Assembly: GCA_016748015.1 (NCBI GenBank)
Contig: JAAOMT010000483.1
Coordinates: 1 to 64,000, forward strand
Direction of reading: 5' to 3'
Origin: Geosiphon pyriformis
Lineage: Eukaryota > Glomeromycota > Glomeromycetes > Archaeosporales > Geosiphonaceae
DNA length: 64,000 bases
The notes beneath the pieces were generated by a model that saw only the letters and a list, made by a program, of their open reading frames with translations, ran no database searches and was not told the origin of the DNA. The translations under genes were made by a program, and so were the position numbers. Of this stretch, positions 24,790 through 36,009 are shown piece by piece (the first letter of the stretch is position 1; each line of letters begins with the position of its first letter).

Positions 24790-26090
24790 CATATGTAGTA
24801 AGTACATGAATCATATTTAATTTAAGCCACTTAGTCTGATTTTATGTACTAGATAGTGATTGGACTTTACTTAATAAATTGCTAATAAAAAAAAAATTTT
24901 TTAATTCTTTTTTAAAATATTTTTTATTATTAAACTTATTACAAAAATAAAAAACTAAATTAAAATGTTTTTTAAAACCAAAAAATTATTATTATAAAAA
25001 ATTTAATAAAAAAATTCTTAAAATGTATATTTTTAATAATTTTAATTAAAATAATAAGTCAAATATTTATTGATATCTAAGTTTTTTTATAGTTTAAAAA
25101 CCAATTTATTTAGCAAATATATATTTAACAAATTTATTATAATACTTTCAAAATTTATTTATAATATTAAATAAATTAAAATTTTTATAATTTGACAAAC
25201 TTTTAAATATATTTAATAATAATATTTTTTTATTATTTTAAAAAATAGTTTATTATTTAATAAAATAGATTAATAATATTATAAATTAAAAATTTTATTT
25301 AATATTATTTTTTAGTTTTATTTTTTTATTATTTTATCTATTTTAAAATCAATTTATTTTTTATAATTAAATAATCCAAAACTATCTTTTAAACCAAATA
25401 TTTTAAACCATTTTTAATTACACAATTCTTAATTTTAGATTTTTTAGTTACATAAAATTTATAAAATTTATATAATATTATTAATATTAAAATCTTTTTT
25501 ATTATATATTAAATTATTAAAGTTGTTATTTTATCAAAATAATATATGTATAAAAGTTTTTTAAATTTATTATTAAATTTTAATTTCAATTTTTTAACAA
25601 TTTTATATATTAAAAGCTTTAATTTATAGAACTTTAAAGAATTTTTTGTTTTGTTAAATTCAAAAAATTAAAATCTTAAAAACACAAAATTTCATGAATA
25701 AAAACTTATATTTATTTAAATTTTCATTTTTTCTTAGTTTTTTAAACTTATTTGTTATGTTAATTGTTTTTAATAAAAAAATATCTTTGAATTATTTCTA
25801 TTTAAAATCATTTCTATTTTTAATTTCATACTTTATTTGTTTGTTTATACAAAGCAATAAGCTATATATTCAATAAAATACTTAGGCTGATTGATACAAA
25901 AACAGCAATATAGTTAATTATCTTTTTTATCTCTTTTAAATTGTTTTAAATTAAAATCTTAACTGCAGAATTACTTATTAAAAAATTGACCAAACCTAAA
26001 TCTAAATCTGTGTTTTTAGAAAAAATGCTTTTAAAAATTTTTGTTTAGTTGCTTTTACTACTAAAAATACTTTTTTGGTTGTTGTTTTTT
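24790..26090. other. Extremely AT-rich spacer upstream of ATP1
   Basis: Almost pure A/T with no supported gene. The open frame at 25694-25876 is Phe/Leu/Lys low complexity. From about 26090 base composition changes sharply toward the ATP1 promoter. Confidence 0.6.
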
Positions 26091-26099
26091 AGTTCTAAA

Positions 26100-26275
26100 A
26101 GTGATTGCTTCTTTTCTCTTTTGTGGACAAAAAAAATCTTTTGCTGTTTCCTCCGAGTACGTGATCGGGTAAAGATCTACAATTGATTCCATCCACTTAC
26201 ATTCTTGATCAATTTTTTCTTCCCTTTTTGCTCTTCTTAAAATTGAGCTTCAACAACACGGACAAACCATAGAAA
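26100..26275 (+). promoter_or_regulatory. Probable ATP1 promoter and 5' untranslated region
   Basis: Composition rises from the AT-rich spacer and CpGs reappear (CTCCGAGTACGTGATCGGG near 26151). A pyrimidine tract at 26206-26238, common ahead of fungal start sites, precedes the start codon, which sits in AGAAAATGTT with A at -3. The transcription start itself cannot be placed from sequence. Confidence 0.45.
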
Positions 26276-28503
26276 ATGTTTAGAAATGTTGTGCGCGCTG
26301 CCTCTCCGTTGGCCGCCTCATTAGCCCGGCGGTCTGAGCCCACTTTATGCGCCAACATATCTGTTGTAAAGGCTACCAACCTTAACGCCTTCAATATCGC
26401 TCTGCGGAACTATGCTGCTGTTAAGCCTTCTACTTCCGAAATCTCCTCGATTTTGGAAGAGCGCATTTTGGGGCTTTCTTCGAGTGTAGATATTCAGGAA
26501 ACTGGTCGTGTTTTATCAATTGGTGATGGTATTGCTCGTGTCTACGGTTTACAAAATGTTCAAGCCGAGGAAATGGTAGAATTTTCGAGTGGTGTCAAGG
26601 CAAGTCTTTCTTCCGAGTACAATATATTCGTATAATTATGCTGGATATTACTGAAACCTAAAAGTAATTTTAATATATGATGCCTGATATCAGTTTCAAA
26701 TTTTCGTCGGAGATATGACTACTCTCCTGTTTTGCAACCCTTTTCTGTAAAATTCAAAGAACTGATGTAATAAAACGGAATTGATATTATGTAAATAGGG
26801 TATGGCTCTTAATTTGGAACCAGATAACGTCGGTATTGTGGTGTTTGGTAGCGATAGATTGATCAAAGAAGGAGATACTGTGAAGCGAACGGGTCAAATT
26901 GTTGATGTACCAGTTGGCCCCGGTCTCCTTGGTCGTGTTGTTGATGCTCTCGGTAATCCAATCGATGGCAAAGGCCCTATCGAGTCTGTAGAGCGGAAGC
27001 GTGTTCAAGTAAAGGCACCAGGTATCTTGCCACGCCGCTCTGTACACGAACCTATGTTTACTGGGATCAAATCTGTGGACGCAATGGTACCCATTGGACG
27101 TGGTCAACGTGAATTAATTATTGGTGATCGTCAGACAGGGAAAACAGCTGTTGCGCTTGACACAATTCTTAATCAGAAAAAATGGAACGATGGCAACGAT
27201 GAATCCCAAAAATTATACTGTGTTTATGTTGCTGTTGGTCAAAAACGATCTACGGTTGCTCAATTGGTGCAGACTCTAGAAGAGAATGGTGAACTCAATA
27301 AATCTTATGTAAAATATTTATTTTCTACAAATCATTATTGACGTTTCTGTATATACAGATGCTTTGAAATACTCTATTATTGTTGCTGCCACTGCTTCTG
27401 AGGCAGCCCCTCTTCAGTACTTGGCACCATTTTCTGGTTGTACATTCGGTGAATGGTTCCGTGATAATGGCAAACATGCCTTAATCATTTATGATGATCT
27501 ATCTAAACAAGCTGTCGCCTATCGCCAAATGTCTCTTTTGCTGCGCCGTCCTCCTGGGCGTGAAGCTTATCCTGGTGATGTATTTTACCTCCATTCCCGT
27601 CTACTAGAACGGTCTGCCAAATTGAATGAAAAAAATGGTGCTGGCTCTTTGACAGCTTTGCCTATTATCGAAACTCAGGGTGGTGACGTATCTGCATATA
27701 TTCCTACTAATGTTATTTCTATTACGGATGGGCAAATCTTTTTGGAAGCCGAACTTTTCTTCAAAGGGTGTGTAAATTTATTTACCTTTCCTTAATTCAT
27801 GCATATATTTTTACTACTTTTTGTTTTATTTCTAGTATAAGGCCTGCCATCAATGTCGGTCTGTCTGTAAGTTTCATAATTGTATGGATATATCTCGCTT
27901 CCTTGTTTAAACTTCACATTTCATTTAGGTCAGCAGAGTGGGAAGTGCGGCTCAAACAAAAGCCATGAAGCAAGTAGCAGGTTCTCTAAAACTTTACTTG
28001 GCACAATACCGTGAGGTCGCTGCGGTGAGTTAGACAATCAATTCTTCCGAATTATATTAGTTACATTTAGGTCTTTTTCTCATTGAAATTTTTTGAAAGT
28101 TCGCCCAATTCGGATCTGATCTAGACGCATCTACTCGTTTCCTGTTGAATCGTGGGGAACGTCTAACGGAACTACTTAAGGTATCCAATTCCTTCCTTTA
28201 CAATGAGTCTTTAGCCTCCACTTGGTATTTACTTTGGCTTCAAAATTATTTATGGATATGAAGCAACCTCAATATCGACCTCTTCCTATTGAACATCAAG
28301 TTCCACTGATCTTTGCTGGTGTAAATGGATTCTTGGATAAAATTCCTACTCAACGAATAACGGAGTTTGAAGCCAACTTTATTGCATTTTTGGTTTCCAA
28401 CCACAATGATTTATTAAATACTATAAAGAAAGAAGGTCAAATATCTGAGACAACCAATAAGAAATTACGCGACGTCACTACGGAATTTTTGACTTCTTTC
28501 TAA
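26276..28503 (+). CDS. ATP1: Mitochondrial F1Fo ATP synthase subunit alpha, seven exons
   Basis: Nuclear gene for the alpha subunit of the F1 catalytic hexamer of ATP synthase on the matrix side of the inner mitochondrial membrane. Exons: 26276-26599, 26799-27288, 27359-27767, 27836-27866, 27929-28024, 28100-28180, 28264-28503. They splice to 1671 nt, a 556-aa protein of the usual family length. An Arg-rich, acid-poor N-terminus (about residues 1-48, ending near RNYAA) is a mitochondrial presequence. The P-loop GDRQTGKT is at residues 217-224. The family signature [10 protein letters not shown] spans exons 4-5, and the arginine finger is R421 in VSRVGS. Introns are 199, 70, 68, 62, 75 and 83 bp; the first starts GC. 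The reading frame is uninterrupted, in contrast to everything around it. All junctions keep residues conserved in the family, so the gene is very probably functional. Confidence 0.97.
26600..26798 (+). other. ATP1 intron 1, GC-AG type
   Basis: Conserved alpha-subunit sequence ends VEFSSGVK at 26599 and resumes GMALNLEP at 26799, so these borders are forced. The donor is AAG|GCAAGT, the strong consensus of GC-AG introns, and the acceptor is AATAG. It is about three times longer than the other five introns, which are all GT-AG. Confidence 0.85.
27836..27866 (+). other. ATP1 31-bp micro-exon 4
   Basis: It encodes the end of FFKG and [10 protein letters not shown] of the family signature. It is bounded by an acceptor TTTCTAG and a donor CT|GTAAGT. 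Skipping it would destroy the frame (31 is not a multiple of 3), so exact recognition is required. Confidence 0.85.
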
Positions 28504-28527
28504 TAAATCTAGCGCATTCTTAATAAA
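28502..28527 (+). terminator. ATP1 polyadenylation signals
   Basis: AATAAA at 28502-28507 overlaps the stop codon and a second one lies at 28522-28527. Further AATAAA hexamers lie at 28673-28678 and 28692-28697. Which one is used cannot be told. Confidence 0.4.
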
Positions 28528-28680
28528 CCTGAAAAAAAAACGATTTTAGAATTCGCGGACAATATTTTGCTTGTTAGTTTAGCCTCTTTTTTATTAATGT
28601 CCAAATATCTTGATACAAAGAACTTTTGACTTTTGATTTCAATAAGCTTTAGTAACTTTTATATTGTATTTTAATAAAAT

Positions 28681-28735
28681 TTATTCGTTTAAATAAAGAC
28701 GATATTCATATTCGTCTGGAATTTGGCTCGGATCA
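28681..28735 (-). pseudogene. Candidate 3'-terminal exon of an unidentified convergent gene
   Basis: The minus strand shows a branch-point-like TGACTAATC, then CCCGTTTCAG|T as an acceptor, then 18 codons reading DPSQIPDEYEYRLYLNE and TAA. The stretch keeps CpGs and normal composition although surrounded by AT-rich DNA. No upstream exon is visible; the sequence beyond 28800 is AT-rich, so the gene would be truncated or its previous intron very long. The plus strand is also open across part of it (TIFIFVWNLARITETG, about 28697-28780), so strand assignment is uncertain. I do not recognise the protein. Confidence 0.35.
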
Positions 28736-28799
28736 CTGAAACGGGATTAGTCAACAAGGAACTTGTAGATCAAGGCTCAGCTGGGTAAGATGATTTGCT

Positions 28800-29010
28800 T
28801 TTCTAAGAAAAGGGACAATTAATGACAAATTTCATGAACAATAGACTAATTATCAATATTTATGAAATTAATATTAAATAATTTTTGTTTTGTACATTAT
28901 TAAAATTTTTATTTTGTATGTTTATTATTAGATTATTACTCAAACATAATGTTAAACTTTAATGTCATTTTATTTAAAAAAAAATTTTTATATATTTTTA
29001 ATAAATATAG
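28800..29010. other. AT-rich spacer
   Basis: Nothing recognisable between the candidate exon and the LTR of copy G. Confidence 0.5.
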
Positions 29011-29900
29011 TGTTATTAGTAAAATAAAGCAGAAAAAAAATAGAAAAATACAATATAAATAGCAAATAGCATAGTATAGATTATTAAAACATGTAATATA
29101 AAAATTTTAAAAATACCAAAAATTTTAAAAAAACAGGCAAAAATATTAAAGATTCCAGAAATTCCAGGAATTTTAGTAAAAATTTTAGAAATTTTAGAAA
29201 TTTTGTATTATAAAAATTTATGTATATATAATAAAAATGTTAAAAAAAAACAAACAAATTGAATTAAAAGCAAATTTAGTTTCTATTTTATTTAATAACT
29301 TTTAAAATTAACAATTTAACACTTAAAATTTACAATTATTTTAAATAAATTTATCAAATTACATTATTTAAACACAATTTTATAAGTTTATATTTATTTT
29401 GTTAAAATTTAATTATTTTTTTATTGATGTTAATAGCATTAACACAATATTACTAACAATATTAAAACAATAGCTCTTAATTATAGTTATTAATAAGATA
29501 TTAATTTTTTATTTTATTTTATTTTTCTTTTTTGTTTTGTGTTTATTAATTAATTAAAAAAAAGTATTAAGATTATAATATTAAAAATTGCTTAATAAAA
29601 AACACCAAAAAAAAGCATAAAGTATAATCAAAAAACTAAAATTGCTTATTAAAAAAATAAAAAACACCAAAATAAATTAATTATCATATCAAAAAAGTTA
29701 AACATTAAGTATTGTTTATTATTAATATTAAATCTCTGTTTGCTATACAAAAAACTTTATTATTAAAATTTTTAAATTAAAAAATTAACTATTTTAAGCA
29801 CCAAATTTATAAAAAATTTAATAATTTTAAAAATTACTTATAATATTTAATGTTTTTTGTAAGATATAATTTAAAAAAAACAAAAAACATTATTAAAACC
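29011..29900 (+). repeat. Probable 5' LTR of Ty3 copy G (plus orientation)
   Basis: It starts TGTTATTAGTAAAATA, like the reverse-complemented family terminus. 29145-29210 has the short AGAAATTCCAGGAATTTT-type repeats of the family. 29468-29500 reads ACAATAGCTCTTAATTATAGTTATT, matching the reverse complement of the conserved LTR block of B and D, followed by a T/A tract. The right end is not resolvable. Confidence 0.55.
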
Positions 29901-31780
29901 AATTAATAAAAAGAACAAAATTAGAATTTACAAAAACAAACTACTTGAAATTCATAAAATTACTAAAAAAATATTTTCAGAAAAATTTAAAATTAACTAT
30001 TATTATTAGTAAAATTTAGTTAATAATTAACATAAAATTATTTTTATAATTTCTATTATAATTAATATATATTATTATTATTTTAATTTATTACTTATTA
30101 TTTAATCAAATTATCATAATATTTCTATTCAATTAGTAATTTAATTTATATAATACATCAGATCATACAATACTTTGAACTCTATAATATTTAAGAATTT
30201 ACTAAAATTTGTAAAATTTTGTAAAATAATTTAATAGTTTACTAAAATAGTTAATAATTTGTAAAAACAACTTATAGTTTGCCAAAATATATCTTTAGTT
30301 GTTAAAATTAGACCAAAAAAAAATTTCAAGTTTATAAACTTATATTACAATAAGTTATATAAAAGAAAAACTTTTTTCTTTAAGAAAATATATCTTAGCT
30401 AAATTATCTTTATTAGAAATTTTTTTTTTAGTATTTATACAAATTATTATATTAAAAACTACATTGAAAACAACAAAAATTATAATTATTTTACTTAAAA
30501 TTTCCCGAATCCCAATTAATATTTTGAAGTTAATTAGCTATTAATTTTAATAATTTGTTAAATAACTTTAGATCTGAACAGAAAACAATTCTCTTAAACA
30601 AAATTTTTTTCTTTTAAATTTAAATTTAAATTTATTTTTATTTTATTATATACACTAAAATAGCTTACAGACAAAATTCCTGTAGAAAAATTGACTTTTA
30701 TAACAAAATAACTACATATTTTTAATAAGCTTTTAGACAAATATTTCTTGAAAAAAAGTTAATTTTTATAGCAAAATAACTACACAAAGTAACTGGCACA
30801 AAATTGCCATTTTATTTGTAAGCCAAACAATTTAAATTATAAAAGGTAATTTTAAAATAAAATTAATTATTAAAGATTCAGCCACTTTTAATAATTGTAA
30901 ATTAATAGCAAAAATGATATTAACAATATTTAAGAAAAAAAACCAAAAACTTTTGATAACATTTGGTGTTTTCTTACAAATTAACACAATAACAACAACT
31001 TCAAAGTAGCAACTATATTAAACATAACAATTTTAGACTATTATTAGTTAATTTATATTTATTACAAACAATAATTTAACATCTAAGATAAAATTACAGC
31101 TTTTAAAAAAACACTTTTTTAATATATTAAAAACCAAATCAATGATTATTTTTTTGGAAACTACAATATTACAAAAGTTAAGTAAAATCTTTTTAAAAAC
31201 TTTATTCACTATTAAAACAAAAACCCAGAAAATATTAATGCTAATAATTATATTACTTACTTTAAAAAACTTAATTACAACATTATCAAATTTTGCAAAA
31301 AAAAATATTTTGTTAACTTTTAATTTGGTTTTAAACTTGAGTTTAAACTCAAAACAAACAAAAAAAACAAAAAAAAAACACTTAATCAGTTTATATAATG
31401 CTCAATACACCAAAAACAATTTTTTAATATTTGCAAATATCTAAACAAAAAGTCAGTTTTAAACTATTACTTTTAATTACATTTTTCTTAGTTTTACTTG
31501 TTTAAGCTCAGATACCAAATTTATTACTTAACTATTTTTTGAAACTAAAAAACTTTATATTATCGAAAAACCCAATACAACAACTTAAACAAATTTTTAT
31601 CAGCACAAATTTTTTTGATTATTTAGCAGAAAATTAGAGTAATTATTCTAAAAACTTAGACAAAAAAAAATGTTTTTGAATTTACTAAGAAAAAAACCAC
31701 CAAAAACAAAAATACTAAAGAAATAATAACTATTTATATTGCAAAGATTATTAAATTTACAAGAAAAGATATTAATATTA
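29900..31780. other. Unresolved AT-rich interior of copy G
   Basis: Lies between the G LTR and recognisable gag and should hold the gag N-terminal region, but is longer than expected and too decayed to align. The open frame 31142-31444 is Leu/Lys/Asn-rich and not convincingly gag. Confidence 0.35.
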
Positions 31781-32544
31781 ATTCTTAAAAATAACTTGAC
31801 AAAGTATTCAAGGTAAAAGATAGAAATGAATAGAACACAACAAAAATATTAAAAGCTATTTCTTACTTTTTCCAAAGAACAGCAAAAGAATAATTTGAAA
31901 ACTTAGACAAACTTTTTGAAATTTGACAAGCATTTAAAAATGCTTTCTTAAAACAATTTAATAACAACAACATCTCAATTACATTCTAAAATTGGATTTG
32001 AAACATAAAACAAAAACTCTCTAGATTTTTTATAACCTACTTAAAGAAGTTTAACAAGCTTTTTTAATAAATTTACCAATTAAAAACCAATAACTATTAC
32101 TTTAATACACAAATTTTAGACCAATTTATTACTGGATTAAAGAACATATTAATCAAAAAAGTTTGTTTATATGCTCTAAAAGATTTAACAACTGTTATTT
32201 AACATATTAAAATCTACAAAATGGCTATAAAAAAGCCAACTATATCAAACTTGTTAACTTAACTATTAGAAAAACCAGCTTAGCAGCTAAAAAAAAAATT
32301 GACCAACTAATTAAAAAAGTTGAGAATTACTTTACCAATTAACAACAGAAGTATTAATTATTACAATATTAAAACCAAAACAACTTTTTATTATCATTTA
32401 ATAACCAATTTCAAAACTATTATTATTGTGAAATTTTAAGACATTGGAAACAGAATTGTTAAAAAATACAATAAAACCAACAATCAAAAAATAATTAATA
32501 TTATTTTTAATTACAAGAATCTTATTATTAATCTTTATTATCAG
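31780..32544 (+). pseudogene. Copy G gag, degenerate, split by solo LTR H
   Basis: The plus-strand translation tracks D Gag through many stops. Landmarks are the NTQILDQFITGLKN block near 32100-32150 (D: VAQILNQFIKGLHS), the LYALKDLTTVI block near 32165 (D: LLHPADLQAAI), the helix LEKPAQQLKKKL-type segment near 32270, and a CCHC remnant reading CEILRHWKQNC near 32425. The frame stops at the solo LTR H and its track resumes at 62279. Confidence 0.65.
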
Positions 32545-33355
32545 TGTTATAAATGATTATTTGAGATATGAAAACAAATAACAAACTCATAACTTGGTGC
32601 TTAATAGCTGATAGTGTTGATATATCTAAAGATTTTAGATTGGAGTTTTTTATATAATGAACAGAAATTTAATGGTTGTTTTCAGTAGCCTTCTGGAATG
32701 ATTATTCTGTCAAATTTCTTTTTTTAGTGTGATAGCTGATTTATTTTAACAGTTGTGCTCTTTTGGTAAGCTATTCATTAATTATAAATTCTATACTCTT
32801 ATTTCTGGGTCTTTTACTAAACTATTCTTGATGTCAATTAATCAGCACTTAATCTCTTAAATTAGTTAATACACAACAAATAACAAAAGAAATAAAAAAA
32901 ATAAAAGGAAAAATAAAGAAAATAAGAAAAAAAATAAGAATTAGTATCTTGTTAATAGTCATAATTAAGAGCTATTGTTTCAATGTAATTAAGTATTGGA
33001 TATTATCAATATAAAGTGTTAATAACAGATGAATAATGATAATTTTTTAATCAAGCAACAATAACATAGATTAGATGATAATATAAATGTTTATTTAATA
33101 TTGTGATAAATTTACTTTGGTTAATAGTAACTATTCATAAAGTAAAAAGTATTTAATAATTATGATTTGCGAGTTTAATTGACTAATTTTCTAGCTTTTG
33201 ATACTACTGCTATATATACATAATTTATGTTATATGAGATTCTTAGAATTTTGTGATTCTTTCAAAAAAATTCTGAAATTTTGCAATTTTTTTAGAGAAA
33301 TTCTGCAATTTTTCTGTTACTATATCTATTTCTAATTGGCTATTCTTTTAACTAT
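32545..33355 (-). repeat. Solo LTR H, first part
   Basis: It starts TGTTATAAATGATTATTT, as in LTRs B (TGTTATGAGTAATTATTT) and D. It carries the AACTTGGTGCT block near 32595, the conserved AGAGCTATTG block near 32970, TATATATACATAAT near 33215 and the GGAATTC-like repeats. It is cut at 33355 by element C; its last 26 bp lie at 62249-62274. Total length is 837 bp. No internal region accompanies it, so it is a solo LTR. Flanks are TCAG (32541-32544) and CCAG (62275-62278), a 4-bp duplication with one transition. Confidence 0.85.
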
Positions 33356-34044
33356 TGTTACAGGTTGGGGTAACAAGCTAATAGATAGCAAGGAAGAATA
33401 AGATTGTAGGGTGATGGAAATAATCAAAGGGCTTTCAACTTCAAAGAGCAAATTGAATAAGTATAGATTTAATGTGCAAGATCAGTCTCATAAAATATCT
33501 CAGTTGCTATACTTTTCAAAAGTAACTGGAGGAATCTGAAGATAGAGGGATAGTCCATACTGTCAACAAATGATCACACTTGGTACAATTCTATGCTTCA
33601 TGTCAGCATTTTTAGAATTCAATATCAAGTATCAGATGTGCTCTTCAGTCATGTTTTATTCAATAATCTCTAAATGTTGCAATTACACGTTTCAGAAAAA
33701 GGGTAAGAATTAACCAACAAGTAATCTTTTATCTTTAAGATGTTCAGATACTTGAAAGTAAGAAAAGGGAAATTAGTGATAAGAGAATGATTAAGATGAA
33801 AGTTGTTATTTTATTTATTCTTGATTATTTGGAACATGCTTTTTTACAGCTAAGAGATTCATTGCTTATATAGCTGTCAAAAGTGGTCAATGATCAGGTC
33901 AATGACTAGATCAATAATCAGATCAACAATCAGGTCATTGATCAAATCAATGATCACTTTCTAAAAATAGAGTGGCTAATTTATGTGACATCAATGGCTA
34001 ATACATATGATAATTAATAAGAAATATAAGTTTCAACCATAATA
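33356..34044 (-). repeat. 3' LTR of element C (689 bp)
   Basis: It starts TGTTACAGGTTGGGGTAACA and ends CATAATA (CATAACA in the partner). It aligns along its length with the split right copy, for example GGGCTTTCAACTTCAAAGAGCAA and TCAGTTGCTATACTTTTCAAA. It contains a 12-bp minisatellite at 33886-33957. Confidence 0.9.
33886..33957. repeat. 12-bp minisatellite in LTR C, six units
   Basis: Six tandem copies of a unit like GTCAATGATCAG with internal TGATCA palindromes. The 5' LTR partner at 62110-62157 has only four units, which accounts for the 24-bp length difference between the two LTRs. Confidence 0.85.
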
Positions 34045-34062
34045 TCATCCTCTCCAAAAAGA
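34045..34062 (-). promoter_or_regulatory. Polypurine tract of element C
   Basis: On the minus strand CTTTTTGGAGAGGATGA abuts the 3' LTR, preceded by GAGCTCAAT, the same box found ahead of the tracts in B and D. Confidence 0.7.
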
Positions 34063-34113
34063 TTGAGCTCTGGCAAAATCAAGCTATTTATAGTGTAATC
34101 TATTGGAAGGTTT

Positions 34114-34640
34114 TTATCTAACTAGTTTGTTAAAGTCTTTTGTGGATAAGGTATATAACACTTGAAACAAAATGAGTTTTGTATTTAAGAGACCAAATCT
34201 TTGTATTAGAGTTTTGGCTCTTTTAGCAATAGTTAAAACTCTTGGGACATCTAACCATATAATGCCCAAAATTTTTGCCTGTATCTCTGAAGTTGTTTTC
34301 TTCATGAGTTTCATATCCTCTATGATTTCACCAAGATGACCATAGAGTTCTAATTGCCTTCCATATAACAAGTTTTTGTCTATGAGTAAGATTTTTTGAA
34401 GTGTTTTTCCAATTGTGTTGGAAGGTGAGAGTATAGCTGCTGTTATACTTTCCAACAGATATTTATCTATTTTACTACCAATTCTTTCTCTTCTGGTAGT
34501 AGTTTTCTTTGGTCTAATAACAGTATGTGTTCCACTGTTATCAGTTATAGTGGTCTGTTTTCCAATAGTCAAAGTAGCATTTGAATAGTTTTTGATCCAA
34601 TACTCATGGAGAGTATAGAAAGCATTTTAAATGTTTTGAT
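34114..34640 (-). pseudogene. Element C third ORF before the 3' LTR, unknown function
   Basis: The open segment is 34572-34114 (152 aa); the frame extends upstream across one stop to about 34640 and probably further (QNAFYTLHEYWIKNYSNAT). It has a basic stretch (RPKKTTTRRERIG) near its middle and a helical C-terminal half (LIQRFGLLNTKLILFQVLYTL). No membrane anchor pattern or signal peptide is convincing, so an env-like role is not supported. It lies in a different frame from the integrase end, so it is either a separate ORF or a frameshifted pol tail. I do not recognise it. Confidence 0.5.
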
Positions 34641-34664
34641 CCAGAAAATAATTGTTTATGTTAA

Positions 34665-36009
34665 TTGAAGATACCTTTGTTTTGGGAATGGTGCATTTAT
34701 TTATACTTGATTTTTGTTGATCATTTGGGTTGGTATTACCACAACAGGCAACCAATCAGGTCGTTTATGATATTTCTTGAGTCATGTACCATGAACAGAA
34801 TGATTATTGAAGATTGTTTCAGATTGATCTTGAAGAATATAAGAATCATTGTTCAAAACTTTGTTGACTATAAAGAGTCTTTTCCACTGGCTAGAGAATT
34901 TATTACTATAAACATTGTCTCTGTCTAAATGGTATTCTAGTACCAAGTCACCAACACTTAAAGAAAGTATTTTATAAGTTTTCTTTTTTCTTAAGCTTTT
35001 TTTGGAACTGTTTTATTTTTTTAAAAGCAATTATTTGTGCTTCTACCAAGGAGTCAAGAATAGTACCAAGTCTTTTTTGCAAAATGTCTTTGTAATTTCC
35101 TATTGTGATTTCTTTAAAGAGTATGGTTTTAATGTTAGTTTCTATTGGTAGTGTTACCATGTGTCCATAGAGCAGATAAAAAGGTTTATAACTTGTTATG
35201 TTATGATTTACAGTTCTATAAGCAAACAAGGCTAAAGGCAGTACTTTGTCTCATAAGTTTGTTTTTTCACTGGTTTTGGCTAGGATTTCACATAATGTTC
35301 TATTGAAACATTCCACTAGGCCATTTGTTTGGAGGTAAAAAAGAGAGAAAAGTTTGTGATGTATTCCCATTTTTCTACAAAGTTCTTTAACCAGTGTACT
35401 GAAAAAAGCTCTTCTTCTATCAGATAAAAGTTCTTTGGGACAACCATGATGGCAGATGATATCTTCATAAATGAAATTGGCTATTGAGACTGCTGTTTGG
35501 TTTGGAGTGGCTCTTGCTTCTACCCACTTTGTAAGATAGTCAGTAGCTATAATAATGTATCTGTTGCCATCAAGAGTTATTGTTAAAGATCCAATGACAT
35601 CTATACCAATTTTGTTAAATGGTTGACCAATAGAGATTGGATGGATATCTTCTTTGCAGTTGGGTTTGCCTTTTTTTTGGCAGATATCACAGATTTTGAT
35701 GTATTCAGCAATGTCTTTTCCCAAGGTAGACCAATAATAGTAAGCTAAAGTTTTCTGAATTGTCTTTGTTTTTCCAAAATGTCCAGCTAATGGGTCAGTA
35801 TGTATATTGTATATTACAATTTTCTTTTCTTTAAATCTAATGACTTTTTGAGGGCAGTCAGGATCTTTTCTATTTCTTTTATATAATTGTTTCTGGTGGA
35901 TTAAATAGAAATTTGATTGTTTGTGTAAATGTTCTCTTTGTTGTTGAGTATATTCGGGTGGGTATTGTTCTTTACCCAAAAATTTTATTAAAGCAGAGTA
36001 GTTGTCCAA
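34665..36009 (-). pseudogene. Element C integrase
   Basis: 36009-35251 is open (252 aa). Its zinc domain has H in NIHTDPLAGHFG and CDICQKKG (C-x2-C). The catalytic core has D in FNKIGIDVIGS, D in LLSDRRRAFF and E in GLVECFNRT, so all three DDE residues are present. 35229-34972 continues with FAYRTVNHN and PIETN, and the frame continues to about 34730 with DLVLEYHLDRD and SSQWKRLFIVNKVLN, a GPY/F-like C-terminal module. A TAA at 35250 breaks the frame. The enzyme inserts the cDNA copy into the genome. Confidence 0.85.

Noticed and set aside
25694-25876. 60-codon frame upstream of ATP1
   Set aside because: Phe/Leu/Lys/Ser composition expected from random A/T sequence; no start context or homologue recognised.
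26787-27107. 106-codon minus-strand frame opposite ATP1 exon 2
   Set aside because: Shadow of a strongly conserved coding exon on the other strand.
31142-31444. 100-codon plus-strand frame in copy G
   Set aside because: Lys/Leu/Asn/Thr low complexity; I could not align it to Gag of B or D at the expected position.
34114-34640. ORF3 of element C as an env-like gene
   Set aside because: No signal peptide or convincing membrane-spanning segment can be seen; left as unknown.
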